Positions 33,365 to 42,497 of a stretch of DNA of 64,000 nt are shown here, piece after piece. Within the stretch, counting starts at the first letter, position 1. Each line of letters begins with the position of its first letter. The DNA comes from CAWJNF01 sp963844235 (lineage in GTDB: Bacteria > Actinomycetota > Thermoleophilia > Gaiellales > Gaiellaceae): NCBI GenBank assembly GCA_963844235.1, contig CAWJNF010000001.1, positions 496,001 through 560,000 on the forward strand, read 5' to 3'. The position numbers and the translations under genes were made by a program. The notes under the pieces were generated by a model that was given only the letters and a program-made list of their open reading frames with translations, ran no database searches and was not told where the DNA came from.

Positions 33365-35063
33365 CTAGACGGCGTCGCCGGCGCACTCGGCGGGGGCTCC
33401 GACGAGCGGCCCGACGCAGAAGTGCTCCATGTGCCGCTCGGCGAGCCGGCTGTGGTATTCGCCGAACTCCGCCGTGGCGTCCTTGCCGCCGTAGATGCGG
33501 GCCACGAAAGGCCCGCCCGGGTGGTGGTCCTTCCACTCGGTGAAGTCGTAGACCTTGCCGCGGATGACGACCCAGCAGTCGTCGAACGACGTGTGCTGCG
33601 CGAGCTCCTCGCGTGTGACGGGCCGGTCGCCGGTCCATGGCTTCGCCGGCTTCCAGAGGCTGCGGGCGATCTCCTGGCGCGCGCTCCCCAGCGCCTCGGT
33701 CCGCGAGCGGAAGTCCCACGGCCCGAGCTTCCTGAGCGGCAGCTTGTCGCCGATCTCGCGCGCGTCGAACGCGTAGATCCACGAGTCGTCGCTGCCCGCA
33801 CGCTGGGTGTGATCGAAGACGGGGTAGTCTCGCTCGTTGACCGCCGCGAGGATCTGCCGGCGCTGAGGCGAGTCCGCCGGCTCGAGGTGCTTGAAGAGGA
33901 ACTTCGACGCGAACTGGAAGCGCGTCGCGCGGTAGTAGCGCACGCGCTCGTAGTGCAACAGCGCGCGGTAGATGTCGCTGCCGTGGAGCTCGAAGCACTT
34001 TCCCAGTGCCGCGGCGTCCTCGAGGGCCTGCGCAGCGCCCTGGCCGAAGGTCGGCAGCATCGGGTGAGCGGCGTCACCCACCAGGCCCACGCGACCCTCC
34101 GTCCAGTTCTCGAGCGCGTCCCGGTCGTGGAGCCCCCACTTCGTCGGGTTCTCCATCAGGCTCGTGAGTGCGACGACGTCGTCGTGACGGGGGTCCCCCT
34201 CGAACGCCGTGCTCATGTTGCCGACCATCTCCTCGCGGTCGGCGGGGAACCAGTCGCCCTCTTCGCGCTCGAACTCGTCGGCGTTGGGCTCGTAGTAGGC
34301 GAGCCACACGTTGAGCAGCTCGCCGCCGCGGACCCAGTACGTGAGCGTCTGCGCCGTCGGGGTCTCGCGGGTGTCCATCGACATCGTCTCGATGGGGTTG
34401 TGGTCGAGCGGGCTGCCGTCGGGCTTGCGCGCCGCGGCGACCTTGTCCCTCGGGACCAGACCGCGGTAGACGACGACCTCGGTCCAGCGCTTGGTCGACA
34501 CGCTGGGCCAGACCGCATCCAGCACCCGGGAGTTGACGCCGTCGGCACCGATCAGCAGGTCGCCGGTCTCCATCGTGCCGTCGGAGAACGTCACGGTCAC
34601 GGACTCGTCGTCCTGGCTCACGGCCTCCAGGCGCTTGGCCATGTGGACCTGATCGGGCAGTTGACGCCCGTCTCCGGCGCGAACTCGAGGACCCGCTTGT
34701 GGAGGGCCATCAGCAGGTCGAGGCGGTGCATGTGGTGGAAGCCGGCGTTGTCGCCGGCCGAGGTGTTGTGGTCGAGCGGCTTCCGCGTGATCGAGCCGTC
34801 CTCCCGACCATCCGCGTCTCGTGGAGGATCGCCGCCCTGCCGCCGTCGACTGCCCCGTCGGGGCCCTTGGGGTCACCGCCGTCGAGGTCGACGCCGAGCC
34901 ACCGGCACAGCTGCGCCGTTCGGGGGATGTTCAGGCCCGCTCCCGCGGTGCTCGGCGTGCGCGTCTGCTCGAAGACGTCGATCGTCGTGAAGACGCCCGA
35001 CTCCCGCAGCGCCAGAGCGGTCATCAGCCCCGCCATGCCACCACCTGCGATAAGTGCCCGCAA
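33365..35063 (-). CDS. FAD-dependent aromatic monooxygenase fused to a cytochrome b5-like domain, reconstructed across two frameshifts
   Basis: TTG start at 35063 with GGAGGGAC just upstream. The first frame gives ALIAGGGMAGLMTALAL (FAD GxGxxG-type site) and IDVFEQTRTPSTAGAGL. Near 34804 the protein continues in another frame (HNTSAGDNAGFHHMHRLD, ALHKRVLEFAPETG), and near 34655 it returns as DQVHMAKRLEAV. The main frame then has LLIGADGVNSRVLD, GLVGDAAHPMLPTFGQGAAQ (second FAD motif) and, from about 33620, a cytochrome b5 domain with heme ligands in HHPGG and EYHSRLA. The whole is about 565 aa. It is probably a salicylate-hydroxylase-like enzyme with a built-in heme electron carrier. Either two indel errors or a pseudogene. 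Confidence 0.75.
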
Positions 35064-35470
35064 GAAGTCCCTCCAGTTCCTCTCCGTGGGTGGCGTCCGA
35101 CCGCGCGAGCGGCGCACGCCGCCGGCGACTGTAGCTCGGAACCACGGGAGGGCAACTTGGCGGCACGCCGCCGCAATCCTCCACGCGCTGGGCGTGCCTG
35201 GCTACTGAGGACGGCCTCGAGTCACTGAGCGATTTTTTACGGTGGCGAGCTCGCCGGGAGCACTGGGCGACCTGAGCGATCATGCTGCGGCAACTCGATG
35301 TCACCCGGTAGCCGCGGAAGGAGGCGCCGCTCACGCCCGCATGAGAAATCCACGGCCCTGCGTGATCTGTACGGCTACGTACGAGCGCCTCGAGCCGCTG
35401 CTCGAGAACGTGCAGCGCGCCGCCGCCGTGCTGCCGCTCGTCGCCGAGATGAACGCCTACCGCGTTGGGG
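35064..35470 (+). other. About 400-bp gap, promoter of the monooxygenase and no clear gene
   Basis: Contains the upstream region of the minus-strand monooxygenase. A 46-codon plus-strand frame from an ATG at 35341 includes a CVIC pair, but has no clear ribosome site and runs into the EamA scrap at 35471; I do not call it a gene. Confidence 0.4.
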
Positions 35471-35692
35471 TGCGAGGGTGAGGGCGGTGAAGGCGAGGCG
35501 GGCCACGCGAGCTCGCTGACGCCTGACCAGTCGGTCTGCGCCAGCGCGCCGCGACGGCAAGCAGGACGAGGTAGGCAGAACAGCGACGCGAGGGTGTTCA
35601 CCCGAAGCGTGCCGTGCCGGCGTACGAGCGGGGCAAGCCCGATCGAGTAGAGGGCGAAGGACGCCGGGGCGTAGAGAGCGAGCACGATGCGG
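35471..35692 (-). pseudogene. EamA transporter fragment, partial duplicate of the gene at 42494-43426
   Basis: About 222 bp align closely with 42731-42955 inside the intact EamA gene. On the minus strand it reads LALYAPASFALYSIGLAP, then RRHGTLRVNTLASLFCLP, followed by a frame slip and TDWSGVSELAW. Neither end of the transporter is present, so this is a non-functional partial copy. Confidence 0.75.
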
Positions 35693-35742
35693 CGGGGCCC
35701 CCGGTACGGAGGCCCCGCGGTTCGCTTCAGGGTTACGTTCTG

Positions 35743-37458
35743 CTACTGGACGAGCGCGCCGTCCACGAAGAGCTGGATCACACCGGCGTCCAACCCGTCG
35801 GAGTCCACGGTGTCCGTGCCCGCAAGGGTGTTGATCTCGAGCACGTCGTTCGCGGCCTCCGCGTGAAGGACGCGGATCATCGCGGCGAGACCGGCCACGT
35901 TCACACCGCGTGCGTCGCCGTCGACGTCGATCGTGTCGTCGCCGTCGGTGGCGTTGACGATGACGCGGTCGGGCGAGCCGTCGCCCGCGGCCCCGCCCAG
36001 GGTGCCTGCGAGGTCGATGTTCACGTCCTCGACGTCGGTTGCGCTGAGGTCGTTGACGGTGACGGTGTCGGCGCCTCCGAGCGCGTTGAAGTCGACCCGC
36101 TCGACGCCGTTCGTGTCCATTGTGATGGTGCCGGCGTCGCGGAAGAACGTGAGCCGGTTGCCGTTTGCGGTCAGGGAGACGTTCTCGGGGACGTTGGCGC
36201 CGTTGAAGAGCATCGTGTCGGCGCCGTCCTGGCCTTCGATGGTGTCGCTGCCGTCGCCCGGATCCCAGACGAACGTGTCGTCGCCGGCACCCATGAGCGC
36301 CAGGTCGTTGCCCCGGTTTCCGTCGAGCGAGTCGTTCCCGTCGCCGCCGAGCATCGTCTCGATGCCCTGGCCGCCGGCAATCGCGTCGTCTCCGGTGCCG
36401 CCGTCGAGGCTCAGGGTGATCGCCTGGGCTGCGAGGGCTGCTGCCGAGATCACGTCGTCGCGGCCGAGACCGTTGACTGCAAGCGCGTCGGTTGGCTCCT
36501 GATGCTGAATCGCCACCAGAGCCGACAGGCCGGACACGGTGACACCGGAGATGTCTCCGGCGACGTCGATCGCGTCTCTGCGATCGGTCGCGTGGACGGT
36601 GATGCGGTCGGGCTGGCCGTCGCCCGTGGCCCCGCCCAGGGTGCCTGCGAGGTCGACGTTGACGTCGTCGACGTGGGTTGCGGTGAGGTCGTTGACGGTG
36701 ACGGTGTCGGCGCCGCCGAGCGCGTTGAAGTCGACCCGCTCGACGCCGTTCGTGTCCATTGTGATGGTGCCGGCGTCGCGGAAGAACGTGAGCCGGTTGC
36801 CGTTGGCGGTCAGGTAGACGTTCTCGGGGACGTTGGCGCCGTTGAAGAGCATCGTGTCGGCGCCGGCCTGGCCTTCGATGGTGTCGCTGCCGTCGCCCGG
36901 ATCCCAGACGAACGTGTCGTCGCCGGCACCCATGACCGCCAGGTCGTTGCCCCGGTTCCCGTCGAGCGAGTCGTTCCCGGGGCCGCCAAGCATCGTCTCC
37001 GCCCCGGATCCTCCGGCCAGATCGTCGTTTCCGGCCTCACCGGCGAGCGTCGTCGGGATGCTGTCGGTGAAGACCCCGTTGCTTTCGTCGATGCGCACGT
37101 GGTCGTCGCCCGCGCGCGCTTTGACCTCGATGCTGGCGATCTTTGCGCGCTCGAAGCTGAAGTCGGCCGAGCCGTCGTCACCGAAGTCGACCTCGAGAAT
37201 GCCGGGCTCACCGGCCTGCAGGCGAAGCGTGATCTCGTCGCTTGCCTCGGTGCCCCTGACCGTCAGCGCGCCGTGCCTGAGCAGCGGCTCATTGAGCCCG
37301 GCTTCGCCTGGCGCGTGCGAGGCCTTGTCGGCGTGGTTGGGGGGCGCGGCATACGCCGGGCCGGCCACGAGGCCGACTGCGACGGCCGCCACGGCCGAAG
37401 CCGCCCACCATGCCGGCCGCACGACGCGCACCTTCTTGGCTCGAATGACGTTCCTCAT
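35743..37458 (-). CDS. Secreted RTX-type calcium-binding repeat protein
   Basis: A 571-aa protein with an N-terminal signal peptide (basic residues, then AASAVAAVAVGLVAGPAYA near residues 20-38). Two clusters of glycine/aspartate nonapeptide repeats, for example GGPGNDSLDGNRGNDLAVMG and GGDGNDSLDGNRGNDLALMG, form calcium-binding beta-rolls. Each is followed by the same DTFVWDPGDGSDTIEGQ block. The two blocks come from a DNA-level duplication (see the repeats at 35963 and 36602). No catalytic domain is seen; probably a cell-surface or secreted structural/adhesive protein. ATG at 37458 with AGGA upstream, chosen over an upstream in-frame start at 37515. It is divergent from the anti-sigma gene. 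Confidence 0.85.
   Translation of the reverse strand: MRNVIRAKKVRVVRPAWWAASAVAAVAVGLVAGPAYAAPPNHADKASHAPGEAGLNEPLLRHGALTVRGTEASDEITLRLQAGEPGILEVDFGDDGSADFSFERAKIASIEVKARAGDDHVRIDESNGVFTDSIPTTLAGEAGNDDLAGGSGAETMLGGPGNDSLDGNRGNDLAVMGAGDDTFVWDPGDGSDTIEGQAGADTMLFNGANVPENVYLTANGNRLTFFRDAGTITMDTNGVERVDFNALGGADTVTVNDLTATHVDDVNVDLAGTLGGATGDGQPDRITVHATDRRDAIDVAGDISGVTVSGLSALVAIQHQEPTDALAVNGLGRDDVISAAALAAQAITLSLDGGTGDDAIAGGQGIETMLGGDGNDSLDGNRGNDLALMGAGDDTFVWDPGDGSDTIEGQDGADTMLFNGANVPENVSLTANGNRLTFFRDAGTITMDTNGVERVDFNALGGADTVTVNDLSATDVEDVNIDLAGTLGGAAGDGSPDRVIVNATDGDDTIDVDGDARGVNVAGLAAMIRVLHAEAANDVLEINTLAGTDTVDSDGLDAGVIQLFVDGALVQ
35963..36366 (-). repeat. Intragenic direct repeat, copy 1 (RTX gene)
   Basis: About 404 bp nearly identical to 36602-37005 at an offset of 639 bp (213 codons). 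It encodes the IDLAGTLGG to NGNRLTFFRDAGTITMD and WDPGDGSDTIEG stretch. Confidence 0.8.
36602..37005 (-). repeat. Intragenic direct repeat, copy 2 (RTX gene)
   Basis: Partner of the repeat at 35963-36366. The near identity at third codon positions points to a recent duplication or gene conversion rather than ancient repeat expansion. Confidence 0.8.
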
Positions 37459-37678
37459 GCTGTTCCTTTCGGTGTAGTTGACCTCTCGTGGGCCAAAGAC
37501 ACCGGCGCGCGGCATCTATTCCCGTGGCGTTGGTGTCGCCCGCGCGGGAATGGCTTCGGCAGAAGCGGTGTCCTTCAGACTGTGAGAGCTTTCTGGGCTG
37601 TTCACGTGTTTTCGCCTCGCGCGTGCAGCGCGCGCACCGCGGCGCCGGGGCGCCCTCGGAGTTACCTTTCGTGTTGAT

Positions 37679-38362
37679 GTGTCGATGAGACGTCATCGAG
37701 ACGAGGCCGGCGGTCAGGAGCTCGCCGAGCTGGCGGCGCTCGCGGACGGGTCGCTCGCGCCGGATCGCCGCGCCGCGCTCGAGGCACGAGTCGCGGCGTC
37801 TTCGGAGCTTGCCGAGCAGCTTGCCGAGCAACGGCGGGCGGTCGCGCTCGCGCGGAGCGCCGTTGACGGGGTCGAGGCGCCTACGGCCCTTCGGGCGCGC
37901 ATCGAGGCGCAACGACCTGCGGGCCGCGTGCGAGCACCGGGTCGTCTCGTCCCGATCGCTGCCGCTGCGACTGCCGTGGTGGCCCTTGTGCTCGGGCTCG
38001 CCGTTTTCCGTTCGGACAGCTCCGCCGAGCGCTTCCACGCCGCGCTTGCACCGACCAACCTGCTACCGGGCGCCGCCGGCTCGGCGACGCTCACCAAGAC
38101 GACCTCAGGATGGCGTATCGAGCTCGATGCCACAGGGCTTCCCCGGCTCGAGGGAGGGCGCTTCTACCAGGCCTGGCTGCGCAACGCCGCCGGCGTGCTC
38201 GCACCGATCGGGACGTTCAACGAGGGCCAGGACGTCACGCTCTGGGCGGGCGTGTCACCGAGGGATTTCCCGACGCTGACCGTCACCCGAGAGCAGGCCG
38301 ACGGCGATCAGGCCTCGTCGGGCGAGAGAGTGCTCGTCGGAACCGTTGACACGGGCGGCTGA
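37679..38362 (+). CDS. RskA-like anti-sigma factor
   Basis: A 227-aa membrane protein. The cytoplasmic N-terminal helical part (ELAELAALADGSLAPDRRAALE) resembles an anti-sigma domain. A single helix at about residues 97-117 (VPIAAAATAVVALVLGLAVF) and an extracytoplasmic anti-sigma-K domain follow (GWRIELDATGLP, FYQAWLRNAAG). Start GTG at 37679 or ATG at 37685; neither has a good ribosome site. It should hold the ECF sigma factor at 38413 inactive. The two genes are convergent rather than in the usual sigma/anti-sigma operon. Confidence 0.8.
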   Translation: MSMRRHRDEAGGQELAELAALADGSLAPDRRAALEARVAASSELAEQLAEQRRAVALARSAVDGVEAPTALRARIEAQRPAGRVRAPGRLVPIAAAATAVVALVLGLAVFRSDSSAERFHAALAPTNLLPGAAGSATLTKTTSGWRIELDATGLPRLEGGRFYQAWLRNAAGVLAPIGTFNEGQDVTLWAGVSPRDFPTLTVTREQADGDQASSGERVLVGTVDTGG

Positions 38363-38412
38363 GACGTGACTGCCTGTCTGGACTCGGGCAAGGCGCCTCG
38401 GCGATCACCACA

Positions 38413-38910
38413 TCAGCCTGAGTCGCCCTCGATTCGTTGCACGACCTGCTGGCGGGCGCGGTAGAGGCGGCTCATCACCGTGCCCTCGCGGATGCGCAGG
38501 GCACGTGCCGCTTCCTTGTAGGAGAGGCCGGCGATGTCGACGGCGACGAGAACGTCGCGGAAATCGCCCGGGAGCGCGGCGACCGCGGCGTAAAGCTCGC
38601 CGACCTCGAGCGCGGCCTCCGGCTGGGGCGCCCGCGGGTCGGCGACGAGGTCGAGCTCATCGGGCAGCGGGCCGGGACGGAGTCGGCGGCTCTCCGTCCG
38701 CTTCTGGTTCAGGAAGGTGTTGCGCAGCGCACGCAGGAGGTAACCGAGGTCATCTTCGTGGCGGAGCAGGCGCGGGCGGGCGAGCACGCGCGCGTAGGTT
38801 TCCTGGACGAGGTCCTCGGCGTCCTCCCGCGAGCCGCTGAATGCCCAGGCGGCCCGGTAGAGCCGGTCGAGGTGGTCTCCGAGCCGGGCGGGATCGAGCG
38901 AACGCTCCAT
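38413..38910 (-). CDS. ECF-subfamily RNA polymerase sigma factor
   Basis: 165 aa with region 2 (LYRAAWAFSGSREDAEDLVQETYARVL, residues about 17-43) and region 4 (AALPGDFRDVLVAVDIAGLSYKEAA, about 110-135), ending with the recognition helix GTVMSRLYRAR. It directs polymerase to a small regulon, probably in response to an envelope signal relayed by the RskA-like protein. It is convergent with that gene, 50 bp apart. The targets are unknown; the divergently placed RTX gene is a candidate. Confidence 0.88.
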   Translation of the reverse strand: MERSLDPARLGDHLDRLYRAAWAFSGSREDAEDLVQETYARVLARPRLLRHEDDLGYLLRALRNTFLNQKRTESRRLRPGPLPDELDLVADPRAPQPEAALEVGELYAAVAALPGDFRDVLVAVDIAGLSYKEAARALRIREGTVMSRLYRARQQVVQRIEGDSG

Positions 38911-38967
38911 CGCGTCACTATCCCTAGCACGGGAGATCGACTCGATGCGCGATCCAAGTAGACACCA

Positions 38968-39057
38968 CTCCTGAACGCGCGGACGACGATGCCGCTGGAG
39001 AAGAAGCCGACCACGCGCACCGTCTCCTCGCCAATGGTGCGAACGTCATGGGGCTGA
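38968..39057 (-). pseudogene. Cupin-domain remnant, second copy of the tail
   Basis: The minus-strand frame reads PHDVRTIGEETVRVVGFFSSG, the C-terminal end of a small cupin. Its DNA is very similar to 32885-32935. No start or N-terminal cupin strands are present. It lies in the gap between the sigma factor and the AfsR-like gene. Confidence 0.5.
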
Positions 39058-39110
39058 GGCGAATCACGGCTTCGCCAGGCGGCTGGGGAAGTGCAGTGTA
39101 CGGTGATGTC

Positions 39111-42100
39111 GTGGAGGTTCGGATCCTCGGTCCGCTCGAGGTGCGCGACGGGGAAACGTTGCTTCCCGTCGGCGGTGGCAGACAGCGGGCGCTGCTGGCC
39201 GTGCTTCTCTTGAATGCAGGCCGCGTGGTGGCGGTGGATCGTCTGATCGATGACCTCTGGGGTGACGAGGTGCCCGTAACAGCGCCCAAGGCGATTCAGA
39301 TCTACGTTTCCAAGCTCAGGAAGGTCTTGCCCCAGGGGCGTCTGCTCACCCGCCCCCCCGGATACATGATCCAGCTCGAGGATGAGGAGCTGGACCTTGG
39401 GAGGTTCGAGCGGCTGCTCACCGCCGGCAGGGACGCGCTCGCCCACGAGAGGTCGCCCGAGGCTGCTTTGCTGCTGCGCGAGGCGCTGTCGCTCTGGCGC
39501 AGCCCTGCTCTGGCCGAGTTCACAGAACCCTTCGCCCAGCTGGAGAGTGCGCAGCTCGAGGAGCTGCGGCTTGCCTGCCTGGAGGAGCGGATCGAGGCGG
39601 ACCTAGCCCTCGGCGGCCACCCCGAGCTCGTCGGCGAGCTAGAGGCGCTCGTCGCCCGCCACCCACTTCGCGAGCGGTTGCGTGCCCAGCAGATACTCGT
39701 CCTCTACCGCTCGGGCCGCCACGCCGAAGCTCTTGGCGCCTATCAGGAGTTTCGCCGCCGCCTCGACGAGCTCGGCATCGAGCCCTCTCAGCGGCTGCGC
39801 GACCTCGAGCGTCGAATCCTCCAGCAGGATCCCGAGCTCGAGCTCCCTTCTGCGCCTCGCGCCTCCCGCGCGCCGGCACGGCGCCCGGCTCCCGACGGGC
39901 AGGGGAACCGGACGACCGATCTGCCCGGGCGCCTGCTCGTCGGCCGCGACGCCGAGCTTAGCCGGCTGCGCCTTCTGCTCGACGAGGCGCTCGCGGGCGA
40001 CCGCCAGGTGGTGTTCGTGTCCGGGCGGCCGGGGATAGGCAAGACGACGCTCGTGCGCGCCTTCGTCGATGAGGCCGAGGCGGCGGGCGATCTCCTGGTC
40101 GGTCGCGGCCAGTGCTTCGAGCAGTACGGCCAGGGCGAGGCATACATGCCAGTCCTCGAGGCGCTCGGGCGTCTGTGCCGCGGCAGCGACCGGGACGATC
40201 TCGTGCCGCTGCTCGCCGAGCGCGCCCCGACCTGGCTCTCGCAGCTGCCGGGACTCGCGGAGAGCCTCGGCGCCGATGCCGGCTCGCTCGCGGTTGGCGC
40301 CACGCGCGAGCGCATGCTGCGGGAGCTCGTGGAGCTTCTCGAGGCGATCACGGAGCTGCGCCCGCTCGCTCTGCTGCTCGAGAATCTCCACTGGAGCGAC
40401 CCCTCCACTGTCGACGTGCTCAGCGCTCTCGCTCGGCGAGACGATCCGGCGCGTCTGCTTCTGCTCGCCACCTACCGGCCGCAGGACGCGCGCGCAAGGT
40501 TGCATCCCGTCTGGGAGGCGGCGCAGGAGCTCGAGCAGCGCGGGCTCGCCTCGGAGATCCGACTTCAGGCTCTTACGCCGCGGGCGGTCGCCGACTACCT
40601 CGAGCTGCGGTTCCCTGAAAACAAGCTCCCGCTCGACCTCTCCGAGCTCCTCTACGACCGGAGCGGGGGCAATCCGCTCTTTCTCCAGAAGGTGGTCGAT
40701 TCATGGGTCGAAGCGGGGTCGATCAGGGCGGTCGGAGGGGTCTTCGCCCTGCAGGCGACCGTGGCCGAGCTGTCGGTCGACGTTCCGGCGACGGTTCGCC
40801 AGCTGATCGAGCATCAGCTTGACGAGCTCGAACGCGCCGACCAGGAGCTGGTCGAGGCGGCGAGCGCAGCCGGCGCGGAGTTCGTGGCCGCGACCGTCGC
40901 CGCCGCCTGCGAGCGGGGCGAGGAGGAGGCCGAGACGCGGCTGACGGAGCTTGCCCGCCAGGGCCGCATCGTTGAGGTGCTCGACGAGGCCGTGTGGCCC
41001 GACGCGACGATCTCGAGTCGGCTTCGGTTCGTCCACAACCTCTACGCCGAGGTCGCGTACGCCCGCCTTCCCCCGGGCCGGCGCGCCCGGCTGCACCGGA
41101 ACATCGGCGCGCGCCTCGAGTCCGCGTTCGGGGAGGAGGCCGGGGAGATCGCCGGCGAGCTCGCGACCCACTTCGTCCGCGGACGAGAGCCGGAGAAGGC
41201 GATCTCCTACCTGAACGCAGCCGCCAAGCACGCCCTCGGACGGGGAGGGTATCGGGAAGCCATCGAGCATCTCACGACCGCGCTCGACACTCTCGGTGAG
41301 CTTCCGAGCACACGCGAGCACGCCGAGCGGGAGCTGGCTCTCCAGATCACGCTCGGGAACGCGCTGATCACCGCCCGCGGATACACCGCGCCCGAGACGA
41401 GGGAGACGTACGCCCGCGCCCGCGAGCTCTGCGCCGAGCTGGGTGAAAGCGCCCCCGAGTTCCTGCCGGTCCTGCACGGGCTCTGGAACAACGAGATCGT
41501 CGCCGCTCGGCACCGCTCCGCGCGCGAGCTCGCCGACGCATTCCTTCAGCTCGCGCAACAACGCGACGAAGCCGCGCTCGTCGTCGCTCACCGGGCGGTC
41601 GCATGGTGCCTCATCTTCGACGGGCAACTCGAAGCCGCGCGCGGGCACCTCGCCGAGATCCTCCTGCTGTTCGACCCACAACGCCATGCGTCGCTTGTGT
41701 CCCTCTACGGCGAGGATCCCGGAGTCGCTGCAGGGGCGACCCTCTCCCGGGTTCTCTGGTTACTCGGATTCCCGGAGCAGGCGGCGAAGGCGAGCGCCGA
41801 CGCTCTCGCGCGGGCCCGGACACTGAACCACCCGCTAAGCCTTGCATACGCCCTCTTCTGCGAAGCGCTCCTGCACCAGCTGGCGCGCGAGCCCGCTGCG
41901 GCCGGGGAGCATGCCGAATCGGCGCACGCCGTCGCGAGCGAGCTCGGCATCCCGCACTTCGAGGCATGGGCGTCCGTCCTCTCCGGTTGGGCGGCAAGCG
42001 CCGCCGGCTCCGTCGAGGAGGGGATCGCCGCTACCCGCGCCGGGCTCCGAGCGGTTGGCGCAACGGGCTCCGTAGCGTTCCTGCCTCACTTGCTAGCACT

Positions 42101-42497
42101 GTTGGCAGACGCCTACGCGCGCGCCGGCCAGGCCGAGACGGGCCTGCAGCTCGTCGAGGAAGCTCTTGCTCTGTGTGATCGGAACGACGAGCGCTATCAC
42201 GAGGCCGAGATCCACCGCCTTCGCGGCGAGCTTCTGGTCGCGCTCGAGACGCCCGACCAGGCAGGGGCAGAGGAGGCTCTGCGACGCGCCCTCGAGGTCG
42301 CCCGCGCCCAGGGGGCGCGGATGTTCGAGCTGCGTGCGGCCGTCAGCCTTGGACAGTTCCAGCGCGACCATGGACGCACAGCAGAGGCGCACGAGCTCCT
42401 CTCCGGCATCTACGGCTGGTTCACCGAAGGATTCGATACCACGGACCTCGTCCAGGCGAGAGCCCTGCTTGCGGAGCTGGAGGCGGCCCAGAGTTAG
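39111..42497 (+). CDS. AfsR/SARP-like BTAD regulator with AAA ATPase and TPR-like repeats (second copy class)
   Basis: About 1128 aa from the GTG at 39111 (VEVRILGPLEV is the normal opening; starts at 39096 or 39048 are possible). A winged-helix domain (residues 1-95) and BTAD domain (about 100-245) are followed by an ATPase with Walker A SGRPGIGKT near 304 and Walker B LLLENLHWSD near 425, then long TPR-like helical repeats to the end. It shares architecture but little close identity with the regulator at 16942, so it is not a recent duplicate. The target genes are unknown. The 3' end overlaps the convergent EamA gene by 4 bp. Confidence 0.88.
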   Translation: MEVRILGPLEVRDGETLLPVGGGRQRALLAVLLLNAGRVVAVDRLIDDLWGDEVPVTAPKAIQIYVSKLRKVLPQGRLLTRPPGYMIQLEDEELDLGRFERLLTAGRDALAHERSPEAALLLREALSLWRSPALAEFTEPFAQLESAQLEELRLACLEERIEADLALGGHPELVGELEALVARHPLRERLRAQQILVLYRSGRHAEALGAYQEFRRRLDELGIEPSQRLRDLERRILQQDPELELPSAPRASRAPARRPAPDGQGNRTTDLPGRLLVGRDAELSRLRLLLDEALAGDRQVVFVSGRPGIGKTTLVRAFVDEAEAAGDLLVGRGQCFEQYGQGEAYMPVLEALGRLCRGSDRDDLVPLLAERAPTWLSQLPGLAESLGADAGSLAVGATRERMLRELVELLEAITELRPLALLLENLHWSDPSTVDVLSALARRDDPARLLLLATYRPQDARARLHPVWEAAQELEQRGLASEIRLQALTPRAVADYLELRFPENKLPLDLSELLYDRSGGNPLFLQKVVDSWVEAGSIRAVGGVFALQATVAELSVDVPATVRQLIEHQLDELERADQELVEAASAAGAEFVAATVAAACERGEEEAETRLTELARQGRIVEVLDEAVWPDATISSRLRFVHNLYAEVAYARLPPGRRARLHRNIGARLESAFGEEAGEIAGELATHFVRGREPEKAISYLNAAAKHALGRGGYREAIEHLTTALDTLGELPSTREHAERELALQITLGNALITARGYTAPETRETYARARELCAELGESAPEFLPVLHGLWNNEIVAARHRSARELADAFLQLAQQRDEAALVVAHRAVAWCLIFDGQLEAARGHLAEILLLFDPQRHASLVSLYGEDPGVAAGATLSRVLWLLGFPEQAAKASADALARARTLNHPLSLAYALFCEALLHQLAREPAAAGEHAESAHAVASELGIPHFEAWASVLSGWAASAAGSVEEGIAATRAGLRAVGATGSVAFLPHLLALLADAYARAGQAETGLQLVEEALALCDRNDERYHEAEIHRLRGELLVALETPDQAGAEEALRRALEVARAQGARMFELRAAVSLGQFQRDHGRTAEAHELLSGIYGWFTEGFDTTDLVQARALLAELEAAQS

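Noticed and set aside
35341..35481. 46-codon plus-strand ORF with a CVIC motif
   Set aside because: No convincing ribosome site and its end runs into the duplicated EamA scrap; could be chance.
35963..37005. Evenly spaced repeats suggesting a CRISPR array
   Set aside because: The repeats are two long coding blocks within one RTX-type gene, in frame and without 20-40 bp repeat/spacer units.
16942..42497. The two AfsR-like regulators as a recent duplication
   Set aside because: Same architecture but different sequence in all domains, so they are distant paralogues rather than copies.
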